From Pomphorhynchus laevis (Eukaryota > Acanthocephala > Palaeacanthocephala > Echinorhynchida > Pomphorhynchidae), in contig WNNJ02002399.1 of NCBI GenBank assembly GCA_012934845.2, positions 41,061 to 105,060 on the forward strand: a stretch of DNA of 64,000 nt, given 5' to 3'. The translations under genes and the position numbers were made by a program. Positions 1 through 10,032 of this stretch are shown here, one piece after another. The notes beneath the pieces were generated by a model. That model searched no databases. It saw nothing but the letters and a program-made list of their open reading frames with translations, and was not told where the DNA came from. Positions within the stretch are counted from its first letter, which is position 1. Every line of letters starts with the position of its first letter.

Positions 1-74
1 GACATTCATTATTACATATTCTCTCTGAACAATTAGATGGCAACTTCCTTTCCAAACATATATCCACTAGATGT

Positions 75-1197
75 CCAATCATGGCGTTGTAAGGTCTAGA
101 GAAAGATTGATCGATCTCCATCGAACTGCAGGACGCCACCTCACAACCCGAAAATTTCGAATGCACAGATTCGATTCACCGTTTTGCAGCCTGTAATGAA
201 GTTCCGCCTTGATATCCTTCAATTTTGCCTGTCTTCGAGAGAAAGATCACGTAAAATTCGTATTTTGTTACCTTTAAGTCGATAACCACGGTCTAAAAGA
301 CACTTTGCTTGCTCTGCCGATCCTAACACAACCTTTAGCAATCGTGATCTATCGTTTTTCTTACCCAACCTATAGAGCTGCCTTACTAAAATAGACGATG
401 CGACCTCTTCCTCACCTTTTTCGAGCAAATTAGAAAAGAACACACGTAAACCGGCAATATCATCATCAAGCCGCTCCTGTGCACTTGAGGCTGATGACTC
501 ATCTAAACCCCAAATAAGTATGTTACAGCCCCTATTTAATGTATGATTGCGATCTGTGTGACTTTTATTATCAAAATACGTTTTTTTGCTGAAAGAATCG
601 CTGCCGTCACCACCCTCATCCGGTTTGCTTCTTGCGTCTCGCCCTTGTTCCATCTCATTTGAACAAATACACTTGAAAGCTGAGTGAACATTATCTATAT
701 CGACGTCTGTATCATTGTGTGAAGCTCGTTCATCGGTGACTCCAGTTATACCGATTTCATTGCGATAATCATTAATCACCGATATAGACGATACTTCGTA
801 ATTGTCCGATACCTTCAAAGCATCATTGTCCAGCGACACCGACGGCTCACCACTAACAACCGATATTGACGACGCACTATTGCCTTCAAATTTCTTACTC
901 AACGTTTGCATCACGCGTGAATTTGGATGACCTTTTTTCCAGATACGGGATGAACTTGGTATTTCGCTATTTGTATTTTTAGTGTTCTGAACGTGAAACT
1001 CTTGAATGGGTATATCTTTATAGGTATCTGATTCGCCAGAACTTTGTACTTCCCGATCGATGCAACTTTTTGAATATGTGTTCCTTTCCGAAGCATTTGT
1101 AGATATTTTCTCGTCACAATGGCCCTTCAAATGAATTAGCGAAGATGCGCAGCAGTACCCACAGTAAAATGATTTAAGAATTTTCTGAAATTCTTAA
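75..1197 (-). pseudogene. LINE ORF1 (CR1-like), broken near its end
   Basis: Long minus-strand frame (303 codons from 1130 to 219, open upstream to about 1197 without an ATG). It begins with a possible small zinc finger (FYCGYC, then HLKGH). A Ser/Asp-rich, low-complexity middle follows. The C-terminal domain has the phrases NILIWGLDES, LYRLGKK, LLKVVLG and RDLSLEDRQ, which match the RNA-binding ORF1 domain of CR1-like LINEs known from flatworms and other invertebrates. Just before 219 the frame shifts. The continuation (KLKDIKAELHYRLQNGE, then IRNFRVVRW) runs in another frame to about 75, so one single-base change has cut off the usual C-terminus. No ORF2 is visible before the window edge. 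Role: chaperone-like RNA binding for the LINE RNP. Family assignment is from memory of motifs, not a search. Confidence 0.65.
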
Positions 1198-1321
1198 TAA
1201 TCTTAAGAATTTTCGTTTGAATCGGCATTGCTCGAGATTGCGAATAGCAATTCTTTCCATATGCTTAGATAGGTGCTTGAATCGAGCATATTCTTCAGCC
1301 TACAAACTCTCGTCACTCCTA

Positions 1322-1443
1322 AACGTTATTATTATTATTATTATTATAATATTATAATAATATTTAAATAATATTATAATATTAATAATATTTATTATAA
1401 TATAATATAATATTATTATATTATATTATAATATAATAATATT
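1322..1443. repeat. AT microsatellite (ATT/TAA/TAATA)
   Basis: Pure A/T tract of imperfect ATT and AATAT repeats. It directly abuts the 5' end of the truncated RLE-LINE that follows, as expected for an insertion target. Confidence 0.85.
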
Positions 1444-1970
1444 TCGAGCGCATATCTACATCTCGCGCTCATGATGCACGTTTGGATATCGCCTGCTGTG
1501 GTTTTTATGGAAGTCGTTCGGAGCGAACTTTATTTGATACTTGCGTTTTTAACGTTTTCGCTCCGTCCAACCTTTCGAAATCCGCTGGGGCTGCTTTTAC
1601 ATATCACGAAACACGTAAATTCGCTAAGTATCAAGAGAGAGTAACTGCCATAGAGAGGGCGAATTTCGCACCTATCGTGTTATCATGTTTCGGTGGATCA
1701 GTAAAATCATCTGCACAATTAATTCAGAGAATTGCACAGAAGATGGCAATAAAAAACAATCATTCCTACTCAGAAGAATTGACAAAATTACGGTCAAAGA
1801 TTGGAATTCAGTTGGCTCGTTCAATTTCGATGTGTATTCGCGGTCCTCGTTCTGCTCGACATCGACCTGCAAACTCAATGAACTGAAATTTATAGTATAA
1901 CTATATTTGTTTGTTTTTTTTCAAAAAAAATTCAATTATTTAAAAAAAAAAAATTATTATTATTATTTCG
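1444..1970 (+). pseudogene. RLE-LINE 3' end, 5'-truncated copy (E1)
   Basis: Only the restriction-like endonuclease domain and the 3'UTR of an RLE-type non-LTR retrotransposon remain. Coding sequence runs open from about 1444 to the stop at 1886. It shows the family order ARLDI, FDTCVFN, YHETRKFAKYQERV, IERANFAPIVLS, GG and SMCIRGPRSARHRP. The RT and N-terminal domain are missing, as in 5'-truncated target-primed insertions. The 3'UTR is about 85 bases and ends in an A-run followed by TTATTATTATTATT. The 5' side lies on an AT microsatellite. The closest relative in the window is the copy just downstream. Confidence 0.75.
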
Positions 1971-1983
1971 ACAAACAGACGAG
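1971..1983. repeat. 13-bp target site duplication, left copy
   Basis: ACAAACAGACGAG occurs here and again at 2471-2483, on either side of the truncated RLE-LINE copy E2. The left copy also forms an inverted repeat with the first bases of E2 (CGACAAAC and GTTTGTCG). Confidence 0.75.
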
Positions 1984-2470
1984 GTTTGTCGAATGGTGGA
2001 CGCTCGGAGCGAGCTTTCTTCGACATTTGCGTTTTTAACGTGTTCGCTCCGTCAAATCTTACCAGGGAAACCACACCAAGCTTCGAGTATCACGAACAAC
2101 GGAAATGCTCGAAATACCAAGAACGGGTGGATATTATAGAACGCGCAAATTTCGCCCCTATTGTATATTCAAGTTTAGGAGGTGAGAGCAAATCGGCATC
2201 TACAATGATAAAAAGATTATCCAGAAAACTGGCCGTCAAGAAGGAATCTATCTACGCACAAGAATTGACTCGGATACGGGAGAAGATAAGCCTGCAACAT
2301 GCAAGATGCATTTCAATGTGCATTCGCGGTCCCAGATCAGCAAGAAACCGACCTGCGAACTATCACACTGTAGAGTGGTGATATAATTGTAATATAATTG
2401 TATTGATGATATTATTATTGTAGAGATAATGTCGTTGGAAATAAATAAACATTTTGTTGTCGAAAAAAAA
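1984..2470 (+). pseudogene. RLE-LINE 3' end, 5'-truncated copy with A-tail (E2)
   Basis: Second truncated copy of the same broad family as E1. The open frame to the stop at 2381 covers the RLE domain from GGRSERAFFDICVFN through YHEQRKCSKYQERV and IERANFAPIVYS to CISMCIRGPRSARNRP. The 3'UTR carries AATAAA and ends in eight A residues. The copy is bounded by a 13-bp direct repeat (1971-1983 and 2471-2483), so both insertion ends can be defined. Unlike most relatives here it did not land inside a TAA tract but about 20 bp beyond the tail of E1. Confidence 0.75.
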
Positions 2471-2483
2471 ACAAACAGACGAG
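2471..2483. repeat. 13-bp target site duplication, right copy
   Basis: Second copy of ACAAACAGACGAG, directly after the A-tail of E2. Confidence 0.75.
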
Positions 2484-2529
2484 CAAAGCTCACAGTTGCA
2501 CTGTTAAAAAAAGAAAAGGAAAAGTAAAG

Positions 2530-3403
2530 AAAAAAAAAGACTCACAAACAAAAGTCACAAAAGTTTATGTTTGAATGCTGAAACCGATCTTGAGTTGACA
2601 ATTTCTTCACTTAATCGGTTCCACTTACCTACTATTCGGTGTCCAAATTGTACAGTTTTAGAGCGTATAACTCGGCGATGGGCTAAAGTAAAATTGTGTC
2701 CACGCAAAGCCCGACTTTTCCGAACAGTCATCAATTCTCTTAAGACGTGATTTCCCTTGTGTAAAGCTTCCCATGTTGAACACATATCTCGCCGAAACCG
2801 AAGGTCGCTTATAGAAACCATACCAAGTTTTTTTAGCCTTTCATTATAAGGTAAGGCTTTAACTGAATTTACGAGCTTTGTTGCCCGGCGCAGCACATTT
2901 TCAATTCTACTTTTCTCGTATACTGTTCTTGGGAACGAACATTGTGATGCATAGGTAAGATGACTGATCACAAATGCGTTGGCGAGTGCTCTAAATGAAA
3001 CTGGACTCAACACACTAAAAGTTCTACGAATCATCCCAACCATTCGATTTGCTTTCGAGCAAGCCAACTCAGTATTCCAACTAGTCGAAAAATCATTCGC
3101 AACTACTATTCCAAGGTCGCTAAGACGAGTTACTACTTTAATGTTCTGATCCTCAAGATGATAAGTTGGATACACACTATGACTGCGTGATTGTAAACGC
3201 ATACATGCACACTTTGATATATTCAGTGACAGACCATTCATATAAGCCCAGTTGGAAATGCTGTCGATATCCGATTGAACTAGCACCGTGTCCGAATCTG
3301 ACCGGATAGCCTGCCAAATTTTTAGGTCGTCTGCATATAAAAGAGAGTGTGAGTTCAAAATGGAAGGAAGGTCATTTAATAAATGGAAGGAAGGATCTTC
3401 CAT
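2530..3403 (-). pseudogene. CR1-like LINE reverse transcriptase, C-terminal part
   Basis: Open frame of 282 codons (3403 to 2555) holding the end of a CR1/Jockey-group RT. It starts just before LLYADDLKIW (the catalytic YADD box) and continues through NGLSLNISKC, DLGIVV and SHLTYASQ. It ends with FGHRIVGKWNRLSEEIVNSRSVSAFKHKLL-type residues typical of this clade. The endonuclease and RT fingers are absent. True homology seems to begin near 3380 (LNDLPSILNS). The residues before it come from a duplicated junction sequence. The 3'UTR is short and ends in TGTGACTTTTG-like words. Confidence 0.8.
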
Positions 3404-3412
3404 TTATTAAAT
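3374..3412. repeat. Perfect 16-bp inverted repeat at CR1 5' junction
   Basis: Arms 3374-3389 and 3397-3412 are exact reverse complements around a 7-base loop. They sit where the truncated CR1 copy meets the Penelope-like element, so this may be a snap-back junction made during insertion. Confidence 0.6.
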
Positions 3413-3462
3413 AAATATAGTAGAAATAAGAAACATAGAAAGATCTATTGTTTATTTATCGA

Positions 3463-3493
3463 ACGTTTCGACCGATTTTACGGTCTTCTTCGG
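3463..3493 (-). other. Hammerhead-ribozyme-like motif of a Penelope-like element (degenerate)
   Basis: On the minus strand CCGAAGA is followed by a perfect GACCG/CGGTC stem (3470-3485) and then GAAAC. This is the arrangement of the hammerhead core (CUGANGA, stem II, GAAA) with one core mismatch. Penelope-like elements are known to carry hammerhead motifs in their terminal repeats. This one lies in the 3' flank of a GIY-YIG coding end, where such a motif is expected. Activity is doubtful. Confidence 0.4.
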
Positions 3494-3634
3494 CTATCTA
3501 AAACACAAACATACAAATCTTCAACATTAACAGCAGAAGTTAGCAAACAAAGGTAAGCAAAATATCAACGACTTATATTGTATTGTTTGTATGACGCCAT
3601 CTGTATATGTTTTGTTCAGTGATAGCATTGATCT

Positions 3635-4066
3635 CTATATCTGTTCCAAGTTTGCCAATCCAAAATGTTCCTTTTGCTTCCTACAACGATCGTACTCTAA
3701 TCTTGTTATTATCTGATACTGTACTGCCTCGTGTACGTTACATTTCAGTGTGTGATTGATTAAACCATCAGCATTTATTTTTTTCTTCACATGATATCGC
3801 CTTCTTGTCATCCGATATTTTAAGGCATGTTTAGTTTCACCTATATGTTGTACACCACACTCACAAGTCGCTAAATATACAACACCTTTTGATTTACAGT
3901 TGTTCACTGTTTTTAGTTTGTAATGACGATTTGTCAATGTGCTCCTTATCTCATTACTCTCATTAATCGTTTTGCAGCATTTACACATCTTGTAATTGCA
4001 CATTTTGCTACCACCCTTCTCTCGATCTCGATTCATACTTAAGTGGCTTTTAACGAGGTGTTATGC
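3635..4066 (-). pseudogene. Penelope-like element GIY-YIG endonuclease (5'-truncated)
   Basis: The 133-codon frame carries a cysteine cluster (KMCKCCKT), then the GIY-YIG core in variant form (GVVYLATC, CGVQHIGETKHALKYRM), histidines and a C-terminal segment. This is the nuclease domain at the C-terminus of Penelope-like retroelement proteins, which nicks the target. The RT that should precede it is missing. Upstream the frame (HLVKSHLSMNRD) ends near 4070, where a different LINE begins. A hammerhead-like motif follows at 3463-3493. The copy is therefore only a 3' fragment. Confidence 0.75.
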
Positions 4067-4069
4067 TAT

Positions 4070-4742
4070 TGTGTTTGGTGAGCGAACTACTATGCTGGGT
4101 GTTTCAAACAATGAATTATAGGTCGCATGCGACCTTATCATTCCATCAGACAAATTTCTCCTTCTAAAATATTTTTTATAAGACTGAGCTGGATAAAGGG
4201 AAGCTATGCTTGCCCTATCCTTACCCAGTTGGAACCTATACCTAGTGCTCCAATATTCATTCGAAAGAGGTAGTCTGGCAGAAACAAAGAGATTGAGGAG
4301 ACGGAGCATATATGCTAAGGTCTTGAGTTTTGTTAGAGTGGGATTGTAAATGACCTTTGTAGGTAGTCGAAAGCACCGCGGTAGCTTGTCAAGAGAGGTT
4401 TAAATTAAATTCTTTTAGACTTTCATTACCAATTATGGGGAAGCGTTTGATATCTGCCTGAAAGAAAGCCACTCTAATAGGATCAAAGTGGAATCTCCTT
4501 CGAAGAAGCGTATCCTCTTCTATCCGATAACGAATCAAGTCATGAGATGTGGACGGGTATTGTCGGGATGCTCCGTGCAGTGAGGTTTCAACAATTACCT
4601 CTCATGGATCAGTAATAAGTCGAGGAGTGAATTTGTTGATGTGCAATGAAACTAGAGGACGGCGGTTTGTGGATAAGATTACCGTTTCTGGCTCTGCGGA
4701 GTGCTGCGTTAATCCAACGACCAGTTATGTCGTTGAAATAAG
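4070..4742 (-). pseudogene. Fragment of the 33-37 kb LINE family (ORF2, EN-RT linker)
   Basis: Read on the minus strand, this stretch aligns base for base, with many substitutions, to about 34755-35290 of the LINE at 33-37 kb. It covers the end of the endonuclease (FND-TGRW), the linker (LIRWR-like, then RRRFHFD) and the segment NEYWSTRYRFQLGKDRASI. It is bounded by an AT tract at its 5' side and by the Penelope nuclease fragment at its 3' side. Several stops interrupt it. It shows that the family has at least two copies in this window. Confidence 0.7.
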
Positions 4743-4866
4743 TGTAAAAAATAATAATTATTAAATAATTATTAATTATTATTTTAATTTTTAATCATTT
4801 TATTTTATTAATAATTATTATTTTATAATAATTATTAAAAAAAGTGTAAGGACTACGTCCTTACAC
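4743..4866. repeat. AT-rich tract ending in a 10-bp-arm palindrome
   Basis: An ATT/TAA-rich tract (4745-4843) is followed by a perfect hairpin: GTGTAAGGAC (4844-4853), loop TAC, GTCCTTACAC (4857-4866). I do not recognise the hairpin. Confidence 0.6.
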
Positions 4867-4980
4867 CTGCGTCCAGAGAACAGGACGTTTAAATACTAAA
4901 CCCATAATCTTTTCTTCCATTTCAAATATATATTATTACAGGAACGAAGAAGCAGAGAATATCCTTTATTTGATAAAAAT

Positions 4981-5015
4981 TCTATATTTCGATAGCTCCT
5001 GCTATCAACATCAGG
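4981..5015 (-). other. Hammerhead-ribozyme-like motif of a Penelope-like element
   Basis: The minus strand reads CTGATGT, then a perfect GATAGC/GCTATC stem with a four-base loop, then GAAAT. Only the last base of the first hammerhead box (CUGAUGA) differs. It lies about 310 bp downstream of the GIY-YIG coding end of the next Penelope-like copy, in its 3' terminal region. Confidence 0.5.
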
Positions 5016-5327
5016 ATTACAAAAAAAGTTTCACAATTTGTTTCCCTCGTGTTTCCAACATTTATACAAAAATACAAGCATTGATGTGCCCCGCATTTCT
5101 ACTTAAAAGAAACAGAAAATACCGAGAAACAAAACAATCATACATTAAAATTTTACACACATTTTAAAAACAAACAAAAAGAAAGAAAAAAAAACAGAAT
5201 CATAAAACAAAATAAAATTAAAATCATAACATAAGTGACAAAAAATACGAATTTAATAATTAAAATAATGTAAAACTAGAGTAATAAATTATAATTTAAT
5301 CTAAACCAGAACAAAATAATAATACAA

Positions 5328-5935
5328 TTAGAAAAAACAAACGAATTGAAAAATTAAAATAATGTAATATTTGAATAAGTAATTATAATTTAATTTAAGG
5401 TTATAATCGGATTTATTATTAAGTATTAAATTAGGTTCTATTTTAATAAAATACGCTTCTTGAATAATGCGAGATAACAAGTTACTTTCAAATGATAAAA
5501 TAGATGTATTTTCAAAATCAACGGAATGATTCAAACTCAGAAAATGCTGAGCAACAGCACTAGAAATGGTCCCTTTACGTACATTATAATTATGTGTTTT
5601 AATACGCTTAACCAAATCTTGACCAGTTTGACCAACATATACCTGTTCGCATTCTTTACAAGGTATTTTATAAACAATGACATCTTTGCTAAAATCTGGT
5701 TTACGCTTAAAAATGTTGTGAAGTTTAGGTAATTTTCTGTTAAAAATGTGCACTTTGTTAATACAACTTTTTTTATGTTTTTGTTAATAAACTTTAAAAA
5801 AACGAATTCCACTTGTTACTAACAAAAGGTATTTTCCTATATAATGTAATCTTTTTTCAGGACTAAAAACTTTATTTTTATGCGCTAAAGATTCAAATTT
5901 AGCTTTCTTAATATTTTAATAAAAATAATCTTGTA
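5328..5935 (-). pseudogene. Penelope-like element GIY-YIG endonuclease with decayed RT end
   Basis: A 141-codon frame (5753-5328) contains FNRKLPKLHNIFK, IVYKIPCKECEQVYVGQTG, VKRIKTHNYNVRKG, AVAQHFLSLNHSVDF and LLSRIIQEAYFIKIEPN, in that order. This is a complete GIY-YIG domain as found at the end of Penelope-like proteins. Upstream, to about 5935, broken frames still show RT-end phrases such as LHYIGKYLFVSNKWNSFF, so the copy once extended further. The RT core is not recognisable. A hammerhead-like motif lies at 4981-5015. Between them, 5016-5327 is A/T-rich 3'UTR. Confidence 0.75.
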
Positions 5936-6817
5936 TATCCCCTGATCCTCATTACTTTAAATGCTAAAATTTGTTAGTTATAATGCAAATTTGCATATAA
6001 CCAGTTTTGAACAGCAATTCTTGTAATGTCTTTTTTCCTGATGATAGTAGTTTCCATCAAAAATTGTACCTTAAATAAATAATCTCTTTTCACTATCATA
6101 ATTGTAAATATCCTTAAATGAGTGAACAATCAATTTATAATTCAATATTTTATGTATTCCACTCCCACATTAGTTAGCCGTTTTCATTAGTTTCCGTAAA
6201 GCATCAATTCTTAGTTTATTACAAATGCTGAGATACAATTATCACAAGTCCAAAGATGTCATGATTGTGTGTAACGGTTAATTATTTTTTCTAATTTATC
6301 GACTTACTTAACAAATCATCTATACTATATATGCACGTGCTTACAATGCTCAATTGTTCTTTTAATTAATGATGTAAAACTTTTGATAAAAAATACGTCG
6401 TCTCACAATTTGATCCTATTGATCGGCCCAAACACACAACAATCGATTTATGCACCATCGGCAACATAAAATTTACAAAGAACTGGATTTTAGACCATGA
6501 TATTTATCATTATGGTTAAATACATTTGAGATATCAATGGCAAATTCTCGGTATTCTGCTTGAAAGTGTCTTCTCATAATTAAACATACGTAGGAATTTT
6601 AATTGTAAAATAGTACATCTATCATGCAGTCTATTTCGTAATGCTTTTAGCTAGATAGACTACTTTTTGGCAGTACTGAAGAAACTCTACATGTGCTCGT
6701 TGTCTAGTTTGTCTTTGATACTGGAAGTTAGTAGATGTCGAAAGTATAATAATTCATGATTATTTAACATGAAAAAATTAATGAATTAATTCAGAATAAA
6801 TAAAAGATTAAATAAAA
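5936..6817. other. AT-rich stretch without recognised gene
   Basis: No feature I can name. Minus-strand traces such as MRRHFQAEYREFAIDISN (about 6520-6575) look coding-like but are short and full of stops. A CTGATGATAGTAG word at about 6046 resembles the Penelope hammerhead start but lacks a clear GAAA box. Confidence 0.5.
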
Positions 6818-6945
6818 TAATAATCAATAATAATTAATGAAGAGTGGTCCCGCTTCATCATCGGGTGCCCCAACGTCTTTCGACAACGCGATCTTGTGGC
6901 TTTGACGTGTGCTTACAGAGAAGTCAATAGAGAGTGCATGCTCGA

Positions 6946-6955
6946 GGTTTGAACC
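6946..6955 (-). promoter_or_regulatory. SINE pol III box B
   Basis: GGTTCAAACC matches the box B consensus GGTTCRANNCC. Confidence 0.7.
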
Positions 6956-6988
6956 CCGTACATAGAGTTTGCAATGCACACGTCTCCA

Positions 6989-6999
6989 CCATTTGGCCA
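6989..6999 (-). promoter_or_regulatory. SINE pol III box A
   Basis: TGGCCAAATGG matches the tRNA box A consensus TRGCNNARYGG. Confidence 0.65.
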
Positions 7000-7029
7000 C
7001 GCGGGGCAATAATAATTAATAATAATAAT

Positions 7030-8303
7030 GCAGCGTTTTTATTTTCCCGTTAACGCCTGTCGGCTTCGGGTAACACAAAAGCCCTTAAACAGAAACAGTA
7101 GCATAGTAACAGAAACAGTAGCATAGTAATCAACATAATCAAACAAAATAAATAAAGTGAGGTAGCCACATTGCGTATAAAAACTGTAATGTTAGTACAT
7201 GAAATGCATAAGCTAATCACAAGTACAACTGACCCTTGTCAATAAGTTTTAATGGCAAAGAGGATAAGTATGGACACTTAAAAACATGTAGCAGAGAAGA
7301 GCAAGATAATGAGCAAAATCGACAATAACAGCTGGAAGTGCGAGAGTGGAAAGGAAGCCGAATAATGCAAAATTTTGAATGATAGCCATCTAATGATAGA
7401 CGCCAGATAAGCGGACGTTTGTGATAGTTTGGGTTCCTCCAAGTTGATTGTGTGTAAACAGGGGAACATAATATATCAGGATCTAATCTACTGACTTTGG
7501 AATCAAAGAGATATCGGTTTTCTAAATAAGCATCTGTCGAGTCAAGATGTAAATCATTTAATATTTTTACTGACAAGGGTGTTGATCTACTAAGGACGGC
7601 CACAGCCGTAGAGGAAGCTTTGGGCGAGACCCCTACCACTCGCTTTAGGAATCGCCAGAAACATTTGTCAATTATCTGAAAATCCGTTGGTAACAAATCG
7701 GTCCAGAAACATTTAATTCCATAACTCAAAATAGGTAGCAGCATTATGTTAAAGTAACTAACCGCACCCTCAAACGAAAGTAATCCAAGTTTAGAAGCAG
7801 CATTCGTAGATTTCAATACTTTTGCAGATTGTTTCAATAGATGCGCTTTGAATGACCATCGCGAGCTAAGCAAAAATCCAAGATACTTATATGTTGGCAC
7901 GAACTCTAAAATATTGTCCTTGATATACAGCACGTCATCACGACGACAAGGTCCACCTTTTCTGAATTTAATAATTTTGGATTTTTCTGTATTAATAATG
8001 ATTCCATTAGTTTCGCAATAATTTAACAGAGCTGAAATCGCCAATTGAGCGTTATCCTTATTTAATGTTATCAAGGCTAAATCATCCGCATACAATATAG
8101 TTGTAACATCTGATACTGATGAACGAATAAAATTTGGAAGGTCCAACAAAAAAAAGAGAATAATAACGGGCTAAGCGGATCTCCCTGTTGTACTCCACGA
8201 CTGGTGGTAAATACTTCGGAGTAATTCATGCCGTCAAAAATTCGTAATGAACTAGGCGCTAGGATCCTTTCGAGAAGTAATAGAAAATCACCATGAACAT
8301 TCA
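7030..8303 (-). pseudogene. APE-type LINE, RT C-terminal half, 5'-truncated
   Basis: Two overlapping minus frames (8304-8077 and 8149-7217) form one RT broken by a single frameshift near 8140. The first has RGVQQGDPLSPLLFSFF and the second YADDLALIT, the two key palm motifs. Then come YKYLGFLLSS and FNIMLLPILSYGIKCFW. A C-terminal CCHC-type knuckle follows (CRFCSLSC, then HVFKC). Clade not assigned; it is neither the CR1 nor the RLE type seen elsewhere here. The 3'UTR contains a CCCG...CGGG hairpin (7044-7074) and ends AACGCTGCATTATTATTATT at the SINE. The 5' end is cut at 8303 by the TTA-rich tail of the next element. Confidence 0.7.
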
Positions 8304-8419
8304 CTTCTTTATATTATTATTAATAATTTTTTTTAAATACACAATTTTTTTTCACAAAGATTACATCACAAGAAAAAACAAATGATCAATAGTCTCGATA
8401 CAGAAAGGTTTTCGTAATG

Positions 8420-9943
8420 TTATGCATTCTCGGTCTGTCGTGATGCACGCAGACATGCAGAAGCCATTTTCCCGGAAATGACACTGAATTTTGTTCGTAA
8501 CCAACTTATTGATGATGGATAGTCCGTGCCACGTTTTTGTCCTAGTTTCTTCGCGATTTTTTGTATACACGTATTTGCCACGGGTCCTGTTGCGCCTGAT
8601 GTAGCCCATATGATTGGACAAAAACCTCCATTTTCTATTTCTATGACTCTTTCATCGTATTTTGCCCGCTTTCTCTCCTCGTGAAACCGAAACGTTTGCT
8701 CTGTTGATTTATGAAGGTAGGCAGGAGCATGATTGTTAAAGACACAGACATCAAAGAATGTCCTCTCGAGCCGTCCCCCGAATAAACCGTTGCAAACAAT
8801 GTCTAAGCGTGCTTCCCGTTCTCTGGTCGTTGTAATTCTTTGAAAGCTAGTGTTGTTATTTACCGGTGTGAGAATTGGTTCAGTGTGAACATTGACGCAA
8901 ACTTCCTTCAACACATTCGCTAGACAATCGCGTAGTTCATTGTGTCGAATAAAGTTCATTAATCCTCTCTTGCATGATAATGCATGCGTCGTAGTATTTA
9001 TCTCTTTGCAAATACAAAATTTCGGGAGATTTGTCGGCGTTAGTCCGTAACGAACTGAAAGTGCATCTCGAAATTCGCATGTTGACATGTGAAATCCCTG
9101 AGACGCAAGTGGCCTGCAGGTTAGTCAGTTCGAAGCTCCTTTTTGTGAAGCGAATTGAATTGCTTGCTGTAATTCCTGAGACATGTCCCTTTCGAAGTTT
9201 ATGCGCATATCATCGTAAGATTTGTCTCGAATATCTCGTATTTCCCTTACTTTGTCCACCATTAATGATCTCAAGTTTTGCATCGTGTTAAAATCGTTGA
9301 GACTACTTGACAGTAGTCTTGAAGACATATATTGATGTTTAGCCTCTTGGATTAGATCTATTATGCCTAGACCACCTTTTCTTGCTGGCAGCGAACACAC
9401 GTCTTTTATGATATTCTCCAGATCTCTATCAAACAAAGCGCTGAGCAATTTTGTTTTTATTGTTGTTCCAAGAGGCTCTAGCCATTTGCATTCACACTGA
9501 ACATTGCGAAATAAATGAATCCATTTCATTTGTGTGCTTATACAGTATGCTGCCTTAACAGATTGTGCATCCACCTCGGCTAAGGATGCCATAGAATCGA
9601 CCAGTTGTGCCCATTCGCTTATTTTTTGTGCACAGAAATTCTCTACAAATTTCTTTGTTCCGATTGGCGAGCCAAGTATGACTATCCCATCGTTATTAAT
9701 CGACATGTTTTCACCTGCAAAAATTGAGTTTGCATGTGAATTAAATTCAGTGTAGATTAATAGTTTGGACTTTCGCGGGTTGACAATATATTCATAGTCA
9801 GGACCTACTTTGTGTAGCAATTTCCAAACAGTCTGGATGTCACTTAAAGTACCAACAAAAGTCGAGTCATCGGCGTACCAATATTGTCTGATACCTGGTA
9901 CTTGATCCTCAATACGGGCGATAAGCAGAAGTGATAAGACCGC
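8420..9943 (-). pseudogene. RLE-LINE copy C: RT end plus RLE, 5'-truncated
   Basis: The minus-strand frame begins inside the RT palm at 9943 (VPGIRQYWYADDSTFVG). It runs through GPDYEYIVNPRKSK, VILGSPIGTKKFVENF and LPARKGGLGI to KGASN. A stop at 9125-9127 and a frameshift follow. Coding resumes as CEFRDALSVRYGL, CICKEINTTTHALSC, RHNELRDCLA, ARLDIVCNGLF and FFDVCVFN, to the stop at 8420. These are the RT thumb, CCHC motif and RLE nuclease of an RLE-type LINE. The 3'UTR (8308-8419) lacks the conserved hairpin of the sister group. The 5' end is lost at the TTA tail of copy D. Confidence 0.75.
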
Positions 9944-10032
9944 AAATTATTATTATTATTAATAATTTTTTTTGACGAATTTATTCGACAAAAACACTGC
10001 AAAATCATAACAAAAGTAACAATGAAAAAAAT

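Larger units (their letters stand above)
6841..7007 (-). mobile_element. tRNA-derived SINE in a TAA tract
   Basis: Read on the minus strand from 7007, it starts GCCCCGCG like a tRNA acceptor stem. It has a good pol III box A (TGGCCAAATGG, 6989-6999) and box B (GGTTCAAACC, 6946-6955) about 34 bases apart. The body is about 167 bp. The 3' end has a hairpin-forming segment at 6846-6869, then TTCATTAATTATTATT. Both sides are TAA/ATT repeats, the same kind of site the RLE-LINEs occupy. The element would be transcribed by pol III and moved by a partner LINE. A decayed tRNA gene is less likely because the body continues about 100 bases past box B. Confidence 0.7.

Noticed and set aside
6841-7007. 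Functional tRNA gene
   Set aside because: Boxes A and B are good, but I could not form a clean cloverleaf with a 3' acceptor partner, and the sequence continues as a SINE body with an LINE-like tail.
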